Positions 42,572 through 51,400 of a DNA stretch of 64,000 nt are shown piece by piece. The first letter of the stretch is position 1. The number at the start of each line of letters is the position of its first letter. The notes under the pieces are model-generated. The model worked only from the letters and a program-made list of their open reading frames with translations. It searched no databases and was not told where the DNA came from. The DNA is taken from assembly GCF_000374025.1 (NCBI RefSeq), contig NZ_KB893243.1, forward strand, positions 1 to 64,000. Direction: 5' to 3'. This DNA is from Spirosoma panaciterrae DSM 21099 (GTDB lineage Bacteria; Bacteroidota; Bacteroidia; Cytophagales; Spirosomataceae). The translations under genes were made by a program, and so were the position numbers.

Positions 42572-43312
42572 TTACTTCAATATTTTCCAGTGGCCAATGC
42601 CCAGCTTGGTGAAGCAATACAGGAGCGACGTTCGCAAAACCCCAAGTCCGTAGATCGAGCTACGCTTGAAGTTGATCGAAGAGGCTTCGTCAAAATATTT
42701 GGTCGGGCAGGTTACCTCGCCAATTTCATACCCCTTGTAGAAAATCTGGGCGATCATCTCATTGTCGAAGATGAAATCGTCGGAGTTATGGGTAAAATCC
42801 AGACTGCGTAATACCTCTCCTGAGAAAGCCCGGTAGCCTGTGTGGTATTCCGACAGTTTCTGGTTCATCAGCAGATTCTGGGTGAACGTCAGGAAACGGT
42901 TGGCAATATACTTATACATAGGCATACCTCCTTTCAGAGCACCTTTGCCTAGGATACGCGACGCAAAGACAACCGGATATAGGTCATTCCCGATGATACT
43001 CGTCATGGCAGGTATCAGCAGCGGGGTGTATTGATAATCAGGGTGTACCATGATGACAATATCCGCGCCTAACTCAATGGCTTTCGCATAGCAGGTTTTC
43101 TGGTTACCGCCATAGCCTTTGTTTTTATCGTGGCGGATCACATGTTTAATCCCCAGATTACGCGCTACTTCGACGGTATTATCAGGACTGGCATCATCGA
43201 CCAGGATAACATCGTCGACCAGATCAAGTGGAATTTCGCGGTAGGTACGTTCCAGCGTTAGTGCTGCCCGGTAGGCTGGCATCACCACAACTACTTTTTT
43301 GTTATTGAACAT
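42572..43312 (-). CDS. Glycosyltransferase family 2 (dolichol-phosphate mannosyltransferase-like)
   Basis: A 246-residue GT-A fold enzyme. N-terminus VVVMPAYRAALTLERTY binds the nucleotide sugar, VDDASPDNTVEVA holds the first acidic pair, and HPDYQYTP takes the place of the usual DxD motif. GMPMYKYIANRFLTFTQN and YHTGYRAF follow, as in DPM1-like polyprenyl-phosphate sugar transferases. There is no C-terminal membrane segment, so it is the soluble subtype, likely to transfer a sugar to polyprenyl phosphate or a saccharide at the membrane. It stands alone; no cell-wall cluster is next to it. Confidence 0.85.
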   Translation of the reverse strand: MFNNKKVVVVMPAYRAALTLERTYREIPLDLVDDVILVDDASPDNTVEVARNLGIKHVIRHDKNKGYGGNQKTCYAKAIELGADIVIMVHPDYQYTPLLIPAMTSIIGNDLYPVVFASRILGKGALKGGMPMYKYIANRFLTFTQNLLMNQKLSEYHTGYRAFSGEVLRSLDFTHNSDDFIFDNEMIAQIFYKGYEIGEVTCPTKYFDEASSINFKRSSIYGLGVLRTSLLYCFTKLGIGHWKILK

Positions 43313-43456
43313 GGGGGCAAAATTAAAAGCAGAATATTACGATACCAATAATTTTGACAATTGAAGCCGTGTCCTTAGCCATATTGCGTGTAGATTTGTT
43401 GTTTATCTGGCAGCCTTCCTGCTTTAGAGGCTTAATGGCCTGTATACTTTCAACTT

Positions 43457-44512
43457 ATGTTTTCTAGCGAAACCGTATTTTTTCTTGCCTTTGCAGCTTT
43501 CGTTCTCTTCATCATGGCGTTGGATCTGGGCGTATTTTCGAAGCGTCAAAGCCACGTCGTTCAGTTTAAAGAAGCCGCTATCTGGAGCGCAATCTGGGTA
43601 GCGTTATCCATTGCCTTTTACATTTTTCTCAAAAACTACGGTTATCTGGTACATGGTATCGACACCTTTGCCCGCCTGAAAGAGGTTAGGGATAGTTATG
43701 CCGACCACGTTGAGTTTGTACCTGGCAATTTTGCGGCCAGTTTAGCCCGTTTTCAGGACAATATGGCGCTGGAGTATATTACTGGCTATCTGGTCGAGTA
43801 CTCTCTGTCGGCCGATAATATTTTTGTCTTTATCCTGATATTTACCTCGTTTGGGGTTCGGGAGCGGTATTATAAGAAAATACTGGTCTGGGGCATCTTG
43901 GGAGCCATTATCCTGCGGTTCATTTTTATCTTCGTCGGCTCGGCACTTATTCAGCGATTCGAGTGGATCATGTATCTGTTTGGGGCCTTTCTGGTGTATA
44001 CGGGCGTTCAGTTGTTCTTTCAGAAAGAAGAGGATGAAAAAATTGAACCCGCCAAACACCCGGTTGTGCGCTTTGTCAGTAAATACCTGAACGTGTATAA
44101 CCGGAATGTAACCGACAATTTTTTCATTCGTAGAAAGTCGGACCGGAAGTTATTTGTCACTCCGCTGTTCATTATTGTAATCGTAATTGCCTTTACCGAT
44201 CTGGTGTTTGCCGTTGATTCCATTCCGGCTATTTTCTCGATTACGAAAGACCCCTATATCGTTTTCTTCTCCAATGTGTTCGCCATCATGGGGCTGCGGT
44301 CTATGTTCTTCTTCCTGTCGAGCATTATGAGCCAGTTCCGGTTCCTCAAAATAGGGCTGGCTTTCCTGCTGACGTTCATAGGCGCTAAGATGCTGGCCGA
44401 GCACTGGCTAAAAGAACAAGGTTTTAAGCCGGTTTATTCGTTGTATGTTATTATCGGTATTTTGAGTATCAGCGTTCTGGCTTCCTGGCTCATTCCTGAG
44501 AAGAAAGAATAA
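43457..44512 (+). CDS. TerC-family membrane transporter (Alx-like)
   Basis: A 351-residue protein with about eight to nine hydrophobic helices, acidic residues in the membrane and the family signatures ADNIFVFILIFTSFGV (containing conserved Asp and Asn) and AFTDLVFAVDSIPAIFSIT with its Asp. TerC proteins are metal exporters of the manganese/Alx kind; tellurium resistance gave the name. Probably exports Mn2+ across the inner membrane, possibly to load secreted enzymes. A terminator lies right after it (44541-44573). Confidence 0.88.
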   Translation: MFSSETVFFLAFAAFVLFIMALDLGVFSKRQSHVVQFKEAAIWSAIWVALSIAFYIFLKNYGYLVHGIDTFARLKEVRDSYADHVEFVPGNFAASLARFQDNMALEYITGYLVEYSLSADNIFVFILIFTSFGVRERYYKKILVWGILGAIILRFIFIFVGSALIQRFEWIMYLFGAFLVYTGVQLFFQKEEDEKIEPAKHPVVRFVSKYLNVYNRNVTDNFFIRRKSDRKLFVTPLFIIVIVIAFTDLVFAVDSIPAIFSITKDPYIVFFSNVFAIMGLRSMFFFLSSIMSQFRFLKIGLAFLLTFIGAKMLAEHWLKEQGFKPVYSLYVIIGILSISVLASWLIPEKKE

Positions 44513-44540
44513 TACATACACATCGAACAACCAGCCTGTA

Positions 44541-44573
44541 AAACAGCCTGTGGGATATGCTCACAGGCTGTTT
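44541..44573 (+). terminator. Intrinsic terminator of the TerC gene
   Basis: 12-bp arms 44541-44552 and 44562-44573, the right arm ending in TTTTTG. Confidence 0.85.
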
Positions 44574-44657
44574 TTGTGTCTGAAATAACAGAAGAAAGAA
44601 TTTTCATGAATTTTCCAAGGGAAATAAGGCGCGTAAAAAGTTGGTCAATACATTTGT

Positions 44658-44674
44658 TTTAGAATTAGTCTAAA
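44658..44674. promoter_or_regulatory. Palindromic operator, possible iron-regulator site
   Basis: TTTAGA-N5-TCTAAA, 6-bp arms, ends four bases before the start codon of the siderophore receptor. Its position and A/T-rich palindrome fit an operator for a Fur-like or DtxR-like repressor. The sequence is short and the identity of the regulator is inferred. Confidence 0.4.
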
Positions 44675-44678
44675 TAAA

Positions 44679-47060
44679 ATGGATAGCCAGAATTTTACCC
44701 TACGTTATTTCTTATCGATGTTTCTGCTTATAGCGGGATCACTCTCCTATACATTCAGTTATGCTCAGTCTGTCGGGACCCTTACTGGGCGAGTTTTAAC
44801 GGCTCAGGCTCAACCTCTGGCTCAGGCAACGGTACGCCTGGCCAATAGCCGGATTGGGACGGTCACGAACGATCAGGGCGAATTTGTGCTGGAACGTATT
44901 CCAACTGGCGAGCAAACCCTGGTAATTAGCCGCATAGGCCACGGACGGCTTCGCCAAACGGTCACTATAATAGCGGGCGAAACGACGCGGTTGACAGATC
45001 TGACATTGCTGGAAACAGCCGAATCGCTTCAGGAAGTGACAGTCGAGGGTAAAAACTCCTACAAGGCCGATATTCCATCAAATAGCCTTCGGATCAAGAC
45101 GCCCTTGATCGAACTGCCGCAGAATGTACAGGTCGTAAACCGGCAACTGATTGCCGATCAGCAGATTTTTGATATGCTGGAAGGCGTATCCCGCAATGTG
45201 AGTGGGGTTACGCGGATGGAGCACTGGGACAACTACGCCCGGCTCAATATGCGTGGCTCGCGCGTGGCTCCCTTTCGGAATGGCATGAATGTGGAATCGA
45301 CCTGGGGGCCGCTGGCCGAAGATATGTCGATGGTAGAGCGGATCGAATTTGTAAAAGGCCCGGCCGGTTTCATGATGGCCAACGGTGAACCGAGTGGCTT
45401 TTATAATGTCGTGACCAAAAAACCGACTGGTGTTACGAAGGGCGAATTTGCCATGACAACAGGCAGCTTCGATACGTACCGCGCTACGCTTGATCTGGAC
45501 GGGAAACTAAACCAGGATGCTAGCCTGCTCTATCGGTTGAACGTTATGGGCCAGTCGAAAGGCTCGTTCCGGGATTTCGAATACAACAACCGATACACCA
45601 TTGCGCCCGTTCTGAAGTATAAACTAAGCGATAAAACCTCCATTACGGCTGAGTATACCTATCAATATGCACAGATGTCAGTGATTGGTTCGGCCTATGT
45701 ATTTTCAGGGGCGGGTTTAGGGGTTTACCCCCGGAATATTTCACTGGCCTCTGCGAATCTTGACCCGACGAAAATTAATGACCACAGCTCGTTTCTGATT
45801 CTGGAGCATCAGCTTAGTGCCAACTGGAAACTGACGGGCCAGTTGGCTTACTTTAATTCGACACAGATTGGTAGCTCCATGTGGGCCGATTCGGCCAAGG
45901 CCAACGGAAATATCTATCGCCGTGTCAGCATTTGGGATGCGGCTAATCAGGGCAAATTCGCGCAGATTTTCGTCAATGGCGACGTTATCACTGGGCCCAT
46001 TACACACCGGATTCTGGCGGGTCTGGATTTGGGCAGCAAAAAATATTATGCCGACTGGGGGCAGAGCTTCCCGCTTTACGATAAAGATTTCGTCTTCAAC
46101 GCCAATACCCCCAACTATTACCTGCCCACCAACCTGCTGCCTGCGTTCGACCGTTCACAAAGCCTGATTAACCGGGCGGGAGCTAATGTACTAAGTCAGT
46201 CGTACAGCGGCCTGTACGTGCAGGATGAACTCCGGTTTTTGCAGGACAAAATTCGGCTGACACTGGCCGGACGCATTACCTCAACGAAAGATAGCCAATA
46301 CGGGGCGGGTACGGATGTCACAAAAGCGACTCCACGAGTTGGGCTGAGTGTTTCGCTGAATAAGCAGACGTCCGTATACGCACTCTACGATCAGGCATTT
46401 GTACCCCAGGCAGGAGCCGACCGGCAGGGCAACGCCTTCAAACCCATCACAGGAAACAATACCGAAATCGGCTTGAAGAAAGATTGGGCTGGAGGCCGCT
46501 GGAATTCGACCATTTCGGCATACAAAATCACAAAAAACAATGTCCTGACAACTGATCCGACCAATCCGAACTTCTCGATTCAGTTGGGTCAGACCCAAAC
46601 CAGCGGGGTAGAGTTCGATATCCGGGGCGAAATTGTTACGGGCCTGAATCTGATTGCGAACTACGCCTATACCGATTCGAAAATCACGAAGGATACCGAA
46701 TCGAAAAATGTGGATCTGCCGGTTCCGGGCTTTAGCAAACACGTTACCAATGCCTGGTTATCGTATCGGGTACAAAAGGGGGCTGTGCAGGGACTGGGTG
46801 TTTCGCTGGGCTATCAATGGCAACTTGATCGGTATGGCTGGTTTTCGGATGCTGTGGATAAGAATCCTACGCTGCCTAACTCGTTTCAGGCTGATGCCGC
46901 TGTTTCCTGGCAACGGGGCCCCTTCAATGTCGCATTGAATGTCAATAACCTGTTCGATGCCTATATCTATTCGGGCGCTTACTATACCTGGAGCAATGCC
47001 TATTACTGGCAGGCACAAGCTCCGCGCAATTTCCGGTTGAGTGTGGGGTATAAGTTTTAA
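44679..47060 (+). CDS. TonB-dependent siderophore receptor
   Basis: A 793-residue outer-membrane receptor. Signal peptide ending at YAQ (about residue 30), CarboxypepD_reg-like domain (about 33-110: LTGRVLTAQAQPLAQATVRL), plug domain (about 125-245: TPLIELPQNVQVVNRQLI, NMRGSRVAPFRNG, ERIEFVKGPAGFMM), then the barrel ending in RLSVGYKF. The plug pattern with ELPQNVQVV is that of FhuA/FoxA-like ferric-siderophore receptors. The downstream PepSY protein suggests a ferric-siderophore reduction partner, and a palindrome overlaps the start region. Ligand unknown. Confidence 0.92.
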   Translation: MDSQNFTLRYFLSMFLLIAGSLSYTFSYAQSVGTLTGRVLTAQAQPLAQATVRLANSRIGTVTNDQGEFVLERIPTGEQTLVISRIGHGRLRQTVTIIAGETTRLTDLTLLETAESLQEVTVEGKNSYKADIPSNSLRIKTPLIELPQNVQVVNRQLIADQQIFDMLEGVSRNVSGVTRMEHWDNYARLNMRGSRVAPFRNGMNVESTWGPLAEDMSMVERIEFVKGPAGFMMANGEPSGFYNVVTKKPTGVTKGEFAMTTGSFDTYRATLDLDGKLNQDASLLYRLNVMGQSKGSFRDFEYNNRYTIAPVLKYKLSDKTSITAEYTYQYAQMSVIGSAYVFSGAGLGVYPRNISLASANLDPTKINDHSSFLILEHQLSANWKLTGQLAYFNSTQIGSSMWADSAKANGNIYRRVSIWDAANQGKFAQIFVNGDVITGPITHRILAGLDLGSKKYYADWGQSFPLYDKDFVFNANTPNYYLPTNLLPAFDRSQSLINRAGANVLSQSYSGLYVQDELRFLQDKIRLTLAGRITSTKDSQYGAGTDVTKATPRVGLSVSLNKQTSVYALYDQAFVPQAGADRQGNAFKPITGNNTEIGLKKDWAGGRWNSTISAYKITKNNVLTTDPTNPNFSIQLGQTQTSGVEFDIRGEIVTGLNLIANYAYTDSKITKDTESKNVDLPVPGFSKHVTNAWLSYRVQKGAVQGLGVSLGYQWQLDRYGWFSDAVDKNPTLPNSFQADAAVSWQRGPFNVALNVNNLFDAYIYSGAYYTWSNAYYWQAQAPRNFRLSVGYKF

Positions 47061-47161
47061 GGGCTGGAAAGACCTTACCCTAACCCCTCTCCTGGCTTCA
47101 GGAGGGGGGGGGCTAGCCAACTGATGGTTTAAGCGTGGTAAAAATTAAATCCGACGAATAG
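47061..47161. other. Spacer with C/T-rich dispersed repeat and G9 run
   Basis: The 101-base gap contains ACCTTACCCTAACC (47072-47085), also present inverted at 59441-59454, then a small hairpin and a run of nine G (47104-47112). Such CCCTAACC repeats are common in Bacteroidota spacers. Homopolymer length may vary. Confidence 0.5.
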
Positions 47162-48361
47162 ATGGCGATGACGATAAAAAAAGTGGTTGGTAAATTGCAC
47201 CTTTGGCTCGGGCTTGCGTCGGGGCTATTGGTGTTTGTGGTGGCCATTACAGGCTGCATTCTGGCTTTTGAGCAGGAAATCAAGACAGTTTTACGGCCTT
47301 ATCAATTTGTAGAGACGATCGGTGATCGACAGGCATTACCCCCTTCGCGGTTGAAAGCCATTGCCGAGAAAGAAATAAAAGGGAAGCTGGCCAAGGCGGT
47401 TACGTATGGGGGCGCTGGCCGAAGTGCGATCGTCTCGTTCTACGGTGCGGCTCCCGACTATTTTTATCAGGTTTATCTGAATCCGTATACGGGAAAGCTG
47501 CTCCACATAAAAGACGAGGAGACCGACTTTTTTCACTTTATCCTACACGGGCATTATTACCTGTGGTTACCCGAATCGATAGGGCAGCCAGTGGTTGCTT
47601 ACGGAACGCTGACTTTTACGATCCTATTAATTACCGGACTAGTATTGTGGTGGCCAAAGAATCTAAATAAGACAAACCGGCAAAAGAGTTTTACCATTAA
47701 GTGGAAAGCCCAATGGCGACGCGTCAATTATGACCTGCACAATGTACCGGGGTTTTATGCCTTGGTATTCTCATTAATACTGGCGTTGACGGGTATGGTT
47801 TTTGGCCTTCAATGGTTTTCGAAGTCTGTTTATTGGGCAACAACCGCAGGGAAAGCCCTGCCCGACTTTCAAATCCCTTTGTCCGATACTACGGTTGCCT
47901 GCCCTTCAACATCTCCACTCGACGGGGTCTGGCAGCGCTTATCCGTGGGCAAACCCACTACTGCCGGAATCTATATTTCGTGTCCTGAAAAAGCGTCTGA
48001 GTCAATTTTTGCCTATGTCAATTACGTGCCCGGTACGTACTACAAACTGGACTACTACACCTTCGACCAACAAACCCTCAAACCGCTGGACATGGGAGGC
48101 CCCTACTCAGGAGCGTATGCGAAAGCTGGATTTGGTGATAAACTGCGTCGGATGAACTACGATATTCATACCGGAGCCATCCTGAGTTTGCCCGGAAAAG
48201 TTCTGGCGTTTTGTGCCAGTCTGGTTTGTGCGAGTCTGCCTGTATCGGGTTTCGTGATCTGGTGGGGACGCCGAAAGAAAAAGGCAAAAAGTACCAGGTC
48301 TTCCATTGCCACGGTAGTGCCTGCGAAAACGGCGTATCGGCCTATGAGCCGGATAAATTGA
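47162..48361 (+). CDS. PepSY-associated transmembrane protein (siderophore reductase-like)
   Basis: A 399-residue inner-membrane protein with four to five helices: first at about residues 15-38 (GLLVFVVAITGCILAFEQE), more near 145-165, 205-225 and 345-365. The first segment and periplasmic loop carry the PepSY-type signature with a conserved His in LHGHYYLW. Homologues next to TonB receptors (FoxB-like, FpvG-like) reduce ferric siderophores in the periplasm or move electrons there. It follows the siderophore receptor by 101 bases, so iron uptake is the likely role. A basic C-terminal tail ends in the cytoplasm. Confidence 0.85.
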   Translation: MAMTIKKVVGKLHLWLGLASGLLVFVVAITGCILAFEQEIKTVLRPYQFVETIGDRQALPPSRLKAIAEKEIKGKLAKAVTYGGAGRSAIVSFYGAAPDYFYQVYLNPYTGKLLHIKDEETDFFHFILHGHYYLWLPESIGQPVVAYGTLTFTILLITGLVLWWPKNLNKTNRQKSFTIKWKAQWRRVNYDLHNVPGFYALVFSLILALTGMVFGLQWFSKSVYWATTAGKALPDFQIPLSDTTVACPSTSPLDGVWQRLSVGKPTTAGIYISCPEKASESIFAYVNYVPGTYYKLDYYTFDQQTLKPLDMGGPYSGAYAKAGFGDKLRRMNYDIHTGAILSLPGKVLAFCASLVCASLPVSGFVIWWGRRKKKAKSTRSSIATVVPAKTAYRPMSRIN

Positions 48362-48445
48362 TGGGCTTTCCGGGATTGATAGGATTTTTTACCTTGCAGA
48401 ACGTTATTATCCTGACAATCTTGAAAATTCTGTCAACAAGCGCCA

Positions 48446-51400
48446 GTGAATATCCCGTCCCAAACCGTTCTCCGCACGTTTCGCCGACGTTTAACCAACC
48501 TTAGTAGCCGTAACCGTTCGTTGTTGCTGACCAGTTTGCCCGCTGGGCAGTTTCTGGATGTACAGGAAACGGATTTCCTGCTCAATAAACCCGCCTTTTC
48601 CGTAATTGCGGACCTGATTGGCCGTAAGCCTGCTGTTGCGCTTTGTGAAGTACTGGACCCACGCCAGGAACGAAGCAACGAAGTGAGTCGGAAACTCCGC
48701 CGAATCGATCGAACGGCCCGCTTTATTGAGGAGGAGCGCGGAACCGAAGATTTGTACATTGGCTGGCCGTTTGTCAAGGGCAAATTTCTGGACGATACCG
48801 TTATTCATGGGCCATTACTCTTCTTTCCGGTACAGATTGAACAACAGGGGAAATTCTGGAAACTGACCCGCCGGGGCGATGAGCTGGCCTTTCTGAACCC
48901 AACGCTGGCACTGGCCTATGGGCAGTTTAACCAGGTGAAGGTACCCGATGAGGTTGTCGAAAAAACGTTTGATGAGTTTGATCGCGACCCGCTTGTTTTC
49001 CGAACCCAACTTTACGAGTGGCTCAAAACGACCCCACTCGAAATCAATTTCAATCAGGAGTTATTCACTGACTCGCTTCATTTTTTCAACAAACAAACCG
49101 GAAAAGATTTAACACAAATCGAACGGACGGGAGAGTTAAAGCTCTTTCCGGAAGCTGTATTGGGTATTTTCCCTCAGGCCGGGTCGTTTCTGGTACCGGA
49201 TTATGATGCGCTTTTGGCAAAGGGCGTAGGGGAGAGGGCAGAGGGGCGTGAATTGCCTATGCAGCTGGATGAATGGGAGCTGGAAATTACTGATACGGCG
49301 CCCTCCGCCCTTACTCCTCTGTCCGTCCCCCCACGCCCTATGCTAGAAAAATCCATTCACACCCCCCTGCCAATGGATGCCTCGCAGGAAGCTGCTTTGC
49401 GGGCCGTGAAGGCGGGACATGGGTTGGTCGTGCAGGGGCCACCAGGTACGGGTAAATCGCAGCTTATTGCCAATCTGATGGCCGATGCAGCCGCGTCGGG
49501 AAAACGGGTATTGCTGGTCTGCCAGAAGCGGGCTGCGCTTGATGTGGTGCAGGAACGATTGCGCCAGGTAGGCATGGAGCCATTTTTAGCACTGATCCAC
49601 GATTTTCAGGACGACCGACGCGCTTTATACGCACAAATTGCGGAACAGATTAATCAGATCGATGCGTATCGGCAGCAGAACAACAGTCTGAATGCCGTGT
49701 TGCTGGAACGCGATTTTGAGTTGGAGAGCCGACGTATTGATGAAACCGTTGCGGAACTGGAAGCCTTTAAAAAAGCCCTTTTCAACACCGACGAGTGTGG
49801 CGTTTCGGCCAAGGAGCTATACCTGACTACCGACTCAGAAACCTCTAATCTGGCCCTGGCTGATATTTATCCACAATTCCACCTGGCAAATGTGGATAAC
49901 TTTGTCCGAAGGCTTACCGATTATGCCGCTTATGAACAGCGGCTGGGTTTAACCCATTTGTGGAAAGAGCGGGTGAGTTTTGCCTCGTTCACCAATGCTG
50001 ATCTGGGAAAAGCCGATCAAACGATTACCCGCTGGGCACAATGGCGGGAAACTGCCAATCAGCAAACGGCGCCATTGATCGGGCAGCCACTTGCCCTGGC
50101 TCAATTGACCGACTGGTTAGCGCATGATTGGGAATTGACGGCCCTGCTGGCGTTGCTCGACACGGCCGATGCCGAACAACTCTGGGAGGTTATAAAGCAA
50201 TTACGACGAACGCCAAACCATCTGCTCTTTTCTACCGAAGAAGCGAAACTGGAACAACTGGCGAAGGCGTGGGACGAAGCGCTCGAAACCCCAGGGCCGG
50301 AGTTGTCCATTCATACGCCCGACCTGCGCAGCTTTCGAACCCTTCTGGCCGATGCCATTACAGCCCGGTCGTCGTGGGTGAGCTGGCAATGGTGGCAAAT
50401 GACCAATGCTGGTAAAGCGCAACTTCAGACGGTGGTTTCGGCCAATGCGCTGGATGGGTCGGAACCGGGTTTACAAACATTAGCGGTAAAAGTCGATAAG
50501 CGAATACGGGTAGAAGCCATCCGTCATGAAGCGGGTAGTTTGCTAGCGGGCTTGCCTTTGCCCGAAGCGCCGGATAGTTTACGCCTTCTGCGCCGGGCGC
50601 ACCACATCGTCGAACGGTTAGCGGCCATCGGGCCCCTGCAACAGCTGCCCGAATCGGTCTGGCAAACGCAGGAGCGATTTGTGGACGTTGTAAGGCAACT
50701 TCTGGCGCTTTCAACGACGATAGAACAACAACGTATAGCCTCATCGGTCTACCTGACCGCCAATCAACTGGCACATATCTGGCAGGATGAAGCATTCGGC
50801 CCAAGACTCCGTCAATCGCTTCGAAATGATTTCGATTTGCTTACCGAAGCGGATCGGTTACAGGAAGGTTTTTCGGATGCGGAACAGCTCGTTATGGAGC
50901 GCTTGAAACCACTCGAAACGGCCGCATGGGTGAAACAGTTTGACAAAAGCCTGCGTAGGGCCTGGCTTGACCATCTGGAAGGGCTGTATCCGGAATTGCG
51001 GAGTGTTTCGTCGCTCAAAATGGCCCAGTGGGAGCAGGCGTTGCAGGAAAGTATTCAGCGGAAACAGGCCCTGAGTCGTGATATTTTGCTGGTGAAGCTT
51101 CGGGAGCAAACCTACCGTAACCTGACGTTCAACCGACTGAATAATGTAGTCACCTACCGTGACCTGCTCCACCAAACGACCAAAAAGCGAAACGTATGGC
51201 CCGTTCGTAAGTTGATGGAATCCTTTGCCGATGAAGTTTTTAAATTGGTTCCCTGCTGGCTGGCCTCACCCGAATCGATATCAGCGATGTTTCCGCTTCA
51301 GGAGGGTCTATTTGATCTGGTTATTTTTGATGAAGCTTCGCAGTGTTTTGCCGAAAACGGTATTCCGGCTATTGTACGTGGCAAACAGGTGGTAGTAACG

